Shown here one piece after another: positions 1 through 5,592 of a stretch of 9,606 nucleotides of DNA; the first letter of the stretch is position 1; every line of letters starts with the position of its first letter. Origin of the DNA: Comamonadaceae bacterium (GTDB lineage: Bacteria > Pseudomonadota > Gammaproteobacteria > Burkholderiales > Burkholderiaceae_C); the NCBI GenBank assembly GCA_027490555.1, contig JAIXXW010000005.1, positions 1-9,606 of the forward strand, given 5' to 3'. The translations under genes were made by a program, and so were the position numbers. The notes below the pieces were generated by a model. It did not search any database and had not been told where the DNA came from. It saw only the letters and a program-made list of their open reading frames with translations.

Positions 1-206
1 ATCTCGCGCCCGTCCATGAAGGCGTGGCCTGCTGTGGCCGTGTCCAGCCCCGCCAACACGTTCAAGATGGTGGTCTTGCCGCAGCCCGAGTGGCCGATGA
101 TGCAAACGAACTCGCCCTTGTCGATGGTGAAGGACACGTCGGAAAACACCGGCTTGTCGCTTTGGTAGGCCTTGCCCAGTTTTTCGATGTGCAAAAAAGG
201 TTTCAT
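1..206 (-). CDS. nrtD: Nitrate-type ABC transporter ATP-binding protein (5' part only, runs off left edge)
   Basis: The first 68 residues of an ABC transporter ATPase are present; the rest lies beyond base 1. The fragment shows a short beta-strand lead-in (FLHIEKLGKAY), then a canonical Walker A/P-loop GHSGCGKTT at about residues 38-46, followed by ILNVLAGL, which is typical of the NrtC/NrtD/SsuB/TauB importer ATPases. Walker B, the signature motif and the H-loop are outside the window. The protein would hydrolyse ATP on the cytoplasmic face to drive nitrate (or nitrite/cyanate-like anion) uptake through NrtB. It lies 70 bp downstream of nrtB on the same strand, so it is probably the last of an nrtA-nrtB-nrtD operon. 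The ATG at 206 has no clear Shine-Dalgarno sequence. An in-frame TTG ten codons upstream (236) is possible, but the ATG start gives the length usual for the family. Substrate assignment rests on the neighbouring NrtA. Confidence 0.88.
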   Translation of the reverse strand, partial: MKPFLHIEKLGKAYQSDKPVFSDVSFTIDKGEFVCIIGHSGCGKTTILNVLAGLDTATAGHAFMDGRE

Positions 207-276
207 GGCTTGGGCTGGGGGTTGGGCTGCGGTCAAATGGGTTGGCAAAAGCGCCTTGAGCGAACGCTCCGAGCTG

Positions 277-1143
277 TCACTCCACATAGGTCACCGCCTT
301 TTGCAATTGGGCAAACGCCAGGTCCAGCAGCATGCCGACCACACCGATCAGCAGCACCGCAAAAATCACATTCACCAGCGACAGGTTGTTCCACTCGTTC
401 CACACGAAGTAGCCCACGCCGGTGCCGCCCACCAGCATCTCGGCGGCGACGATCACCAACCAGGCGATGCCCATGCTGATGCGCATGCCCGTCACGATGG
501 TGGGCGCTGCGGCCGGCAAGATCACCCGAAAGGCCTTGCGCAGCGGCCGCACTTCGAGCGTGCTGGCCACATTGAGCCAGTCGCGCTTGACGGCGGCCAC
601 GCCAAAGGCGGTGTTGATCAGCATGGGCCAGACCGAGCAGATGAAGATCACAAAAATGCCGCTGACCTCGGAGTCTTTCAGCGTGTACAGCGCCAGCGGC
701 ATCCAGGCCAGCGGGCTGATCGGCTTGAGCACCTGGATGAACGGGTCAAACGCCTTGCGCATCAGGGGCGACATGCCGATCATGAAACCCACCGGCAGGG
801 CCACCAGCACCGCCAGGAAAAAGCCCAGCGCCACACGGCCCAGCGAATGCGCCAGCTGGATGCCGATGCCTTTGTCGTTGGGGCCTTTGTCGTAAAACGG
901 GTTGGCCAGGTGGCCCAGCATGGCTTTGCCCACTTCCACCGGCGGTGGAAAGCCGGTGCTTTTGACCGCCCCGGGGTCCTTGCCCATCATCTTCTGGTAC
1001 TCGATCTCCTCGGCGGTCATGCCCGACTTGGCGGCACCGGCCACGGTGGGCGCGGTGGCCGACAACTGCCAGACCCCCAGAAACACCAGGAACATGAGCA
1101 GCGAAACCAGGGCGGCGCGCAAATTGAGGTGCGTGGTGTTCAT
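277..1143 (-). CDS. nrtB: Nitrate-type ABC transporter permease NrtB
   Basis: This is an inner-membrane permease of 288 residues, the normal size for NrtB-like BPD_transp_1 proteins. Hydrophobic segments are seen at about residues 10-30, 101-123, 142-156, 162-184, 222-240 and 255-277. The cytoplasmic EAA loop that contacts the ATPase is clear: it begins EVRPLRKAFRVILP at about 197 and ends at the G of RISMG near 225. Between the first and second membrane segments is a hydrophilic stretch of about 70 residues rich in Pro/Lys/Asp (MTAEEIEYQKMMGKDPG and onward), which NrtB-type permeases commonly carry. The protein forms the channel that accepts nitrate from NrtA. The ATG at 1143 is 5 bp past the nrtA stop codon, so the two are almost certainly cotranscribed and possibly translationally coupled. 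NrtB could in principle serve a related anion (cyanate, bicarbonate); nitrate is the most likely substrate given the NrtA family. Confidence 0.93.
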   Translation of the reverse strand: MNTTHLNLRAALVSLLMFLVFLGVWQLSATAPTVAGAAKSGMTAEEIEYQKMMGKDPGAVKSTGFPPPVEVGKAMLGHLANPFYDKGPNDKGIGIQLAHSLGRVALGFFLAVLVALPVGFMIGMSPLMRKAFDPFIQVLKPISPLAWMPLALYTLKDSEVSGIFVIFICSVWPMLINTAFGVAAVKRDWLNVASTLEVRPLRKAFRVILPAAAPTIVTGMRISMGIAWLVIVAAEMLVGGTGVGYFVWNEWNNLSLVNVIFAVLLIGVVGMLLDLAFAQLQKAVTYVE

Positions 1144-1148
1144 GCGCG

Positions 1149-2555
1149 TCAGCCCATCTTGTGGATCGCAAAGCCCTTGAGGTAGTCCTCGGGCTTGGCC
1201 GGGTCAAACTCTTTGCCCATGATCCTGTGCTTGGGGTAAGGCGTGGTGGCCGCAAAACTGTGGCCCAGCTCCTTCATGTGCTTGCGCGCATCGGTGATCA
1301 GGAACACCTTCTCGGCGATCTGTTTGTAATCCACATCGCCTTTGATGTAGCCCCAGCGCTTCATTTGGGTGAGCATCCACACCGCCATGCTTTGCCAGGG
1401 CATGGGGTCAAAGTCGGCGCGGTCGGGCACGTTTTGCACCTTGCCCAAACCGTCGGCAAACTTGCCGGTCAGCACCTGGGCGATCACCGCCTCGGGCTGG
1501 TTCAGATACTGCGCGGGCGAGATGACCTTGGCGATCAGCTCGCGGTTGCCCGGCTGGCGCGCCATGGCCGCAGCATTGAGCACGGCGCGGTAGAGCGCGG
1601 CAAAGGTGTTGGGGTTTTTCTGGATGAACTCAGTGCTGGTGCCAAAGGCGCAGCAGGGGTGTCCGTTCCACAGGTCTTTGGTGAGCATGTGGATGAAGCC
1701 GACTTCGTCGAACACCGCACGCTGGTTGAACGGGTCGGGCCCGAGGAAGCCGTCGATGTTGCCCGAGCGCAAATTGGCCACCATCTCGGGCGGTGGCACC
1801 ACGCGGATCTGCACATCGGTGTCGGGGTTGACGCCGTTTTCAGCCAGGTAGTAACGCAGCAGGAAGTTGTGCATCGAGTAATCGAATGGCACGGCAAACT
1901 TGAAGCCCTTCCAGTTCTTCGGATCGCGGTTGTTCTTGTGCTTGACCGCCAGGGTGATGGCCTGGCCATTGATGTTCTGGATGGTGGCCACATTCATGGG
2001 CGTGGCGCTGGCGCCCAGGCCCATGCTGATGGCCAGCGGCATCGGTGACAAAAAGTGGGTGGCGTCGTATTCCTTGTTGATCATCTTGTCGCGGATCAGC
2101 GCCCAGCCTGCGGTTTTGGTCACCTCCACATTCAGGCCTTGCTTTTGGTAAAAGCCCAGCGGGTCGGCCATGATCAGGGGCGTGGCGCAGGTGATCGGGA
2201 TGAAGCCGATCTTCAGGTTGGTTTTTTCCAACGGGCCTTTAGTCTGGGCCAGGGCCTGCAGGCTGGCCACCGGCAAGACGCTGGCAATGGCCGCCATGGC
2301 GGTCTTTTGGCCCACCGCGCGCAAAAACATGCGCCGCTCCTGGTCCTGCGGGAACAAGGCCTTGACCAGGGTCGCTTCAATGAACTCTTGGCTGTAGGCC
2401 TCGAACTCGGCGGTTTCGGAGCGGGCACGCAACTTTGCGGCTGCGGCATCAGCGGCCACTGCAGCGTGGTGGTCGGCAGGCGAGTGGTCACGGCCGCAGC
2501 TGCACTTGAGCATGAGTGGGCGGTCGGCGTTGTACGGATCAAAGAATTCAGACAT
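1149..2555 (-). CDS. nrtA: Nitrate-type ABC transporter substrate-binding protein (NrtA/CmpA family), Tat-exported
   Basis: A periplasmic binding protein of 468 residues that would capture nitrate and deliver it to NrtB. The mature domain starts near residue 110 (LKIGFIPITCATP) and carries NrtA/CmpA family stretches: KTAGWALIRDKMINKEYDA, LSPMPLAISMGLG, FAVPFDYSMHN, VPPPEMVANLRSGNIDGF, and a GHPCCAF segment near 298. Export appears to use the Tat pathway: ERRMFLRAVG at 73-82 is a twin-arginine motif followed by a hydrophobic segment ending ALAQ at about 104. The twin arginines are unusually far from the N-terminus. The preceding 73 residues include CSCGRDHS (C18, C20, H24) and H29-H30, a possible metal site. 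The reading frame is open upstream to 2813, but the ATG at 2555 is chosen because GAGG lies 5 nt before it and a sigma-54-type promoter sits at the expected distance. The substrate may be nitrate and/or nitrite. Confidence 0.93.
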   Translation of the reverse strand: MSEFFDPYNADRPLMLKCSCGRDHSPADHHAAVAADAAAAKLRARSETAEFEAYSQEFIEATLVKALFPQDQERRMFLRAVGQKTAMAAIASVLPVASLQALAQTKGPLEKTNLKIGFIPITCATPLIMADPLGFYQKQGLNVEVTKTAGWALIRDKMINKEYDATHFLSPMPLAISMGLGASATPMNVATIQNINGQAITLAVKHKNNRDPKNWKGFKFAVPFDYSMHNFLLRYYLAENGVNPDTDVQIRVVPPPEMVANLRSGNIDGFLGPDPFNQRAVFDEVGFIHMLTKDLWNGHPCCAFGTSTEFIQKNPNTFAALYRAVLNAAAMARQPGNRELIAKVISPAQYLNQPEAVIAQVLTGKFADGLGKVQNVPDRADFDPMPWQSMAVWMLTQMKRWGYIKGDVDYKQIAEKVFLITDARKHMKELGHSFAATTPYPKHRIMGKEFDPAKPEDYLKGFAIHKMG

Positions 2556-2560
2556 GGCAA

Positions 2561-2564
2561 CCTC
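2561..2564 (-). promoter_or_regulatory. Ribosome binding site of nrtA
   Basis: GAGG on the minus strand ends 5 nt before the ATG at 2555. It decides the nrtA start over upstream in-frame candidates that would run into the neighbouring regulatory region. Confidence 0.6.
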
Positions 2565-2588
2565 ACAAATTGAAGATGCCCATGTCCA

Positions 2589-2604
2589 TGCAAGCAGCGG
2601 GCCA
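2589..2604 (-). promoter_or_regulatory. Sigma-54 (-24/-12) promoter upstream of nrtA
   Basis: The minus strand reads TGGCCCGCTGCTTGCA. Against the sigma-54 consensus TGGCACG-N4-TTGCW this has the invariant GG and GC exactly 10 nt apart and one mismatch among the specified bases (C for A). Counting 12 nt from the GC puts the transcription start near 2578, which gives a leader of about 22 nt that includes the GAGG site and reaches the nrtA ATG at 2555. Sigma-54 control is well known for nitrogen assimilation genes. The activator (NtrC or the neighbouring regulator) cannot be read from the sequence. Confidence 0.6.
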
Positions 2605-2608
2605 GAAA

Positions 2609-2623
2609 ACACCGGATGCGTGC
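2609..2623. promoter_or_regulatory. Weak NtrC-like dyad upstream of the nrtA promoter
   Basis: The minus strand reads GCAC-N7-GTGT, close to the NtrC core GCAC-N7-GTGC with one mismatch. It would centre near -38 from the predicted start, closer than typical NtrC enhancer sites, and only one copy is seen. It may be chance. Confidence 0.2.
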
Positions 2624-2666
2624 CCGCTCGGCAGCGTGGCTCGATTTCGCGGGTGGCTTGTCGATG

Positions 2667-2690
2667 CCTTGTAGGGCTGGCCCTACAAGG
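2667..2690. repeat. 24-bp palindrome (CCTTGTAGGGC / GCCCTACAAGG) between the regulator and nrtA
   Basis: Two perfect 11-nt inverted arms, CCTTGTAGGGC and GCCCTACAAGG, are separated by 2 nt. As RNA this gives about a 10-bp stem with a 4-nt loop on either strand. It lies 26 bp past the response-regulator stop codon and about 60 bp upstream of the nrtA sigma-54 site. There is no T-run after it in the minus direction (ATCGACAAG follows), so it is not a classical intrinsic terminator. It could be a REP-like extragenic palindrome, an mRNA 3'-end stabiliser, or an operator. Confidence 0.55.
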
Positions 2691-2715
2691 CCATGCCGGT
2701 GGCCTGATCCGGCCT

Positions 2716-3384
2716 TCAACGAGCGCCGCCGGCTGGCCCGCCCGCCAGGCTTTGCGCGTACAGCGCCAGCTCCACATCGTTCTTGGTGCCGGTCTTTTCC
2801 AGGATGCGTGCACGGTAAGTGCTCACCGTGTTGGGGGCCAGGCTCAGTTGTGCACCAATTTCGCTCACGGTGTGGCCTTGGGTCAACAAAAGATAGACCT
2901 GGTGCTCGCGGTGCGAGAGCAATTCAATCCCGCTTTTGGTGCGGCCCTGGCTGACCAGGCTGGCCAGCGCCTCGGCGGTGGCAGGCGTGACGTGCATGCC
3001 GCCTGCGGCCACACGGCGCAGGGCGGCCATCAATGCGTCCGGGTCGGTGCTTTTGTTCAAATAACCCGATGCGCCCAGCTGGATGCAGCGCACCGCGTAT
3101 TGCTTTTCCGGGTAGGTGCTGAGCATCAGCACCGGCAGGGCGGGCCAGTCGCGGCGCAGAATTTGCAGCACATCCAGGCCGTCCATGCCAGGCATGGCGA
3201 TGTCCAGCAGCACCACATCCAGACCTTGCGCGCCTTGCAGGGTCTGCACCGCGTCCAGCACAGCGGGGCCGGTGTCGGCCTCGGCCACCACCTGCAGGTC
3301 CGGGTCATCGGCGAGCACCATCTTCAGGCCTTCCCGCACGATCTTGTGGTCGTCGCCCAGCAGCACGCGCACAGGGCGGTTCAT
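2716..3384 (-). CDS. LuxR/NarL-family two-component response regulator
   Basis: A cytoplasmic DNA-binding response regulator of 222 residues. The receiver domain (about 5-122) has the acidic pair D11-D12, phospho-acceptor D61 in LLDIAMPGMDG, S89/T90 and K111 in GYLNKS, all in their usual places. A linker leads to a LuxR-type helix-turn-helix at about 155-212 (LSHREHQVYLLLTQGHTVSEIG, then NTVSTYRARILEKTGTKN). It is expected to be phosphorylated by the histidine kinase encoded just upstream, because the ATG at 3384 overlaps the kinase stop (ATGA, 4 bp), an arrangement that favours coupled translation. The frame is open further upstream, but that part lies within the kinase gene. The next gene downstream on the strand is nrtA, so a role in controlling nitrate uptake is a reasonable inference, though not shown. 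The C-terminal Gly/Ala tail is low-complexity and probably unimportant. Confidence 0.93.
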   Translation of the reverse strand: MNRPVRVLLGDDHKIVREGLKMVLADDPDLQVVAEADTGPAVLDAVQTLQGAQGLDVVLLDIAMPGMDGLDVLQILRRDWPALPVLMLSTYPEKQYAVRCIQLGASGYLNKSTDPDALMAALRRVAAGGMHVTPATAEALASLVSQGRTKSGIELLSHREHQVYLLLTQGHTVSEIGAQLSLAPNTVSTYRARILEKTGTKNDVELALYAQSLAGGPAGGAR

Positions 3385-4619
3385 GGCGCCTCCTCCTGCG
3401 CTGGCACACACGAGGGCAGTGGCATGGACAGGCGCATGCGCGTGCCCCGGCCGGGCTGGCTGTCGATGTCGATCTCGCCGCCAAAGTGCCGCGCCCGCTC
3501 GCGCATGCCCATGATGCCGTAGGCCTGCGGCGACTCGAAGGCCTGCGCCAGCGCGCCACAGCCGTCGTCCTCGACCGACAGGTGCAGCCAGCCCTCGCGT
3601 TCGACGATGTCCACATCCACCGTGCTGGCCTGTGCATGGCGGCCCACATTGCTGAGCATTTCCTGGAAGATGCGGAACACCGCCATGGCCAGGGGTTCGG
3701 GCAGCACACGCTGCTCGTCGACCTCCATGCACCATTTGAGCTGCTGCTCGGCCGACTGCACAAACTCCCGCGCCTGCCACTCCAAAGCACCCCACAGCCC
3801 TTGGTGGTCCAGGATGCTGGGGCGCAGGTCGGTGATGATGCGGCCCACATTGACCACCGCGTTCTCGATCAGGCGGCTCATGTTCTGGCACTTGCCACGC
3901 ATCTTCTGGCGCACCATCTGCGCTTCCTCAACCGCCCTTTGCTCCTGCTCGGACAGGCGTTTGTCCAGCCAGCTCACATCCATCTTCAGGGCCACCAGCA
4001 AGCTGCCCAGTTCATCGTGCACCTCGCGCGCAATGCGGGTGCGCTCTTGCTCGCGCACCCCTTCGGACCAGGCCGCGAGTTCGCGCAGTTGCTGCAAGGC
4101 GGTCTCCAGCGCATGGGTGCGCTCGGCCACGCGTTGCTCGAGTTCGTTCTTGGCTTGCCGCAAGGCGATGTCGGCCCGTTTGCGCTCGGTGATGTCCACA
4201 AAAGTGACCACCGCGCCGCGCACCTGGCCCTGATCGAACACCGGGTAGCTGGCGTACTCGACGGGGAAACTGCCGCCATCCTTGCGCCAGAACACCTCGC
4301 TGTCGATGCGGCAGGCTTGACCCTGGCGAAAGGCGTTGTAGATCGGGCAGTCGTCCATCGGGTAATGCCTGCCGTCGGCATGCGCATGGTGGGTCAGGGT
4401 GTGCATGTTCTGGCCCAGCACCTGTTCGGGCTCATAGCCAATCATGCGGGCGCCTGCGGGGTTGATGAACACGCACAGGCCCTCCAGGTCCACGCCAAAC
4501 ACCCCCTCGCCGGTGGAGGCCAGCATCAAACCCAGGGGGTCGCGCCAGGCTTCGGCAACGCCGGGCAAGCCCTGCACAACAGGTGGCAAGGGTGTGGGTG
4601 GGGTCCATTCAGGCTGCAT
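3381..4619 (-). CDS. PAS-domain soluble sensor histidine kinase (HisKA_3, NarX/NreB-like class)
   Basis: A 412-residue kinase with no membrane segment, so the input is probably cytoplasmic. A PAS domain spans about 30-145 (STGEGVFGVD to VTFVDITERKRAD) and includes a His/Cys-rich stretch, THHAHADGRHYPMDDCPIY at 76-94. A predicted coiled coil follows (150-195), then the HisKA_3 dimerisation/phospho-acceptor region REVHDELGSLL with H201. The HATPase_c domain shows an N-box (QEMLSNVGRHAQ, N324), DDGCG at 351-355 and GIMGMRER near 368. It should autophosphorylate H201 and pass the phosphate to the response regulator whose start overlaps its stop codon. The frame is open to an ATG at 4760, but the extra 47 residues are basic and look non-coding. 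The ATG at 4619 is preferred, with the caveat that a sigma-54-like promoter would then start transcription at that base. The signal sensed is unknown; nitrogen or redox state is inferred from context. Confidence 0.88.
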   Translation of the reverse strand: MQPEWTPPTPLPPVVQGLPGVAEAWRDPLGLMLASTGEGVFGVDLEGLCVFINPAGARMIGYEPEQVLGQNMHTLTHHAHADGRHYPMDDCPIYNAFRQGQACRIDSEVFWRKDGGSFPVEYASYPVFDQGQVRGAVVTFVDITERKRADIALRQAKNELEQRVAERTHALETALQQLRELAAWSEGVREQERTRIAREVHDELGSLLVALKMDVSWLDKRLSEQEQRAVEEAQMVRQKMRGKCQNMSRLIENAVVNVGRIITDLRPSILDHQGLWGALEWQAREFVQSAEQQLKWCMEVDEQRVLPEPLAMAVFRIFQEMLSNVGRHAQASTVDVDIVEREGWLHLSVEDDGCGALAQAFESPQAYGIMGMRERARHFGGEIDIDSQPGRGTRMRLSMPLPSCVPAQEEAP

Positions 4620-4629
4620 GAACCTGTTT

Positions 4630-4645
4630 AGCAAGGCCTGTGCCA
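4630..4645 (-). promoter_or_regulatory. Sigma-54 (-24/-12) promoter candidate upstream of the histidine kinase
   Basis: The minus strand reads TGGCACAGGCCTTGCT: TGGCAC is exact, N5 separates it from TTGCT, and the GG and GC are 10 nt apart as sigma-54 requires. The predicted start is at about 4619, the same base as the preferred kinase ATG. This would make a leaderless message or imply a different start codon. The match is stronger than the one before nrtA, but the position is odd, so function is uncertain. Confidence 0.45.
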
Positions 4646-4778
4646 ACCGGCCCAGACCGATGGCCCCCTTTGCCTGCGGCTTGGCCTTGTGGGCCGGATG
4701 GGCTTGTCGCCTGCGGCAACGAAGGCCTGCGCAGCCCGCCACGACAATGGGGGGCTGCATGCCTTGAACTGACCCTGG

Positions 4779-5531
4779 ATGAAATTGGCCATGAACCCCT
4801 CACCGACCGCCCTGATGCAAGGCGCCTCGAACTTTCGTGACCTTGGCGGCTACCGCAATGCCGATGGGCGCCGGGTCAGACGCGGCCAGGTCTTCCGGTC
4901 GGACCATCTGGCGGGCCTGACCGGGCAGGACCAGCAGCAGCTGCAGGCCCTGGGCGTGCGGCACAGCCTGGACTTTCGTGGCGCCAGCGAGCACCGCCTC
5001 ACCCCTTACGACATCCCAGGCGTGCAACGCGTGGCCATGGCCATCGAGCCCACGGTGATCGCCCGCATGCAGGCCCTGGTGGCCCAGGGCGTGGTGCCCA
5101 GCACCGAAGAAACCGTGGAATTGATGCGCGAGACCTACCGCGATTTTGTCAACCGCAACGCCGACACCTATGGGCGCTTTCTGAGGCACCTGCTGGAAGT
5201 GCCCACGCCCCAGGTGTTCCACTGCACCGCTGGCAAGGACCGCACCGGCTTTGCGGCAGCGCTGCTGCTCTCGGCTTTGGGCGTGGACCGGGCCACCACC
5301 ATGCACGACTACCTGCTGACCAACCAGCTCTACCGGCGCGACACCCGGCTGGAAGGCCAGGGCCACCCGCATGTCTTGAAGGTGCTGTGGCAGGTTCAGC
5401 CCGAATTCTTGCAGGCGGCCTTTGATGCGGTGGACCGCCAGCATGGTGGCATGCAGGATTACCTGCACGGGGCCATCGGCTTGCGCCCGCAAGACACCGC
5501 CGAACTGCAGCGGCGGCTGCTGGAAGACTGA
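4779..5531 (+). CDS. Tyrosine-protein phosphatase-like protein (CX5R, Y_phosphatase3 type)
   Basis: A soluble protein of 250 residues. The N-terminal signature NFRDLGGY (18-25) and RRGQVFRSDHLAGLT, followed by the P-loop HCTAGKDRTG (148-157), mark the tyrosine/dual-specificity-like phosphatases of the Y_phosphatase3 family. C149 is the predicted nucleophile and R155 the phosphate-binding arginine of CX5R. Family members act on phosphotyrosine and in some cases phosphoinositides; the real substrate here is unknown. There is no signal peptide or membrane segment. The ATG at 4779 (MKLAMNPS) is taken, but an ATG at 4791 is equally likely; neither has a good Shine-Dalgarno sequence. It diverges from the histidine kinase across about 160 bp and lies 61 bp upstream of the aldolase-like gene on the same strand. 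The two could be cotranscribed, although the downstream gene has its own -10-like box. Confidence 0.85.
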   Translation: MKLAMNPSPTALMQGASNFRDLGGYRNADGRRVRRGQVFRSDHLAGLTGQDQQQLQALGVRHSLDFRGASEHRLTPYDIPGVQRVAMAIEPTVIARMQALVAQGVVPSTEETVELMRETYRDFVNRNADTYGRFLRHLLEVPTPQVFHCTAGKDRTGFAAALLLSALGVDRATTMHDYLLTNQLYRRDTRLEGQGHPHVLKVLWQVQPEFLQAAFDAVDRQHGGMQDYLHGAIGLRPQDTAELQRRLLED

Positions 5532-5561
5532 GGCCCAGGCCTGCCCGCTGGCCTGCTTTTC

Positions 5562-5567
5562 TACAAT
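5562..5567 (+). promoter_or_regulatory. Possible -10 box (TACAAT) for the aldolase-like gene
   Basis: TACAAT follows a short T-run (CTTTTC) in the 61-bp gap between the phosphatase and the aldolase-like gene. A start about 7 nt later would give a leader of roughly 20 nt containing the GGAG ribosome site. No convincing -35 box is seen at 16-18 nt, so this is tentative. Confidence 0.35.
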
Positions 5568-5592
5568 GGCGCCAACCTCCGGAGCAGCCTGC

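Noticed and set aside
207..276. Small inverted repeat GAGCG-AA-CGCTC (258-269) between nrtB and nrtD as an attenuator
   Set aside because: The stem is only 5 bp and the nearest T-run on the minus strand is short and displaced. It could be an RNA processing hairpin but is within chance expectation.
172..1255. Long plus-strand open frames opposite the nrt genes and similar frames elsewhere
   Set aside because: They are antisense shadows of well-supported genes in GC-rich DNA. Their translations are His/Arg/Gln-rich, with no domain signatures.
2596..2628. AGCGGGC/GCCCGCT inverted repeat as a nitrate-responsive leader hairpin (NasT/NasR type)
   Set aside because: The 7-bp arms are 19 nt apart and lie upstream of the predicted transcription start, overlapping the promoter. 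They would not be in the nrtA message if the sigma-54 site is right, and no NasS or NasT gene is present.
2556..2813. Long upstream extension of the nrtA reading frame to 2813
   Set aside because: It would run through the palindrome, the sigma-54 site and the end of the regulator gene, and has no ribosome site. The ATG at 2555 has GAGG and matches the family N-terminus.
4743..4748. GACAAT as a -10 box for the phosphatase gene
   Set aside because: There is no matching -35 box and the first base is off consensus. In GC-rich DNA one such hexamer in 160 bp is not convincing.
4620..4760. 47-residue N-terminal extension of the histidine kinase from the ATG at 4760
   Set aside because: The peptide is basic and Ala/Gly/Arg-rich with no domain resemblance, and it overlaps the sigma-54-type site. 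It remains possible because AAGG lies near the ATG at 4760.
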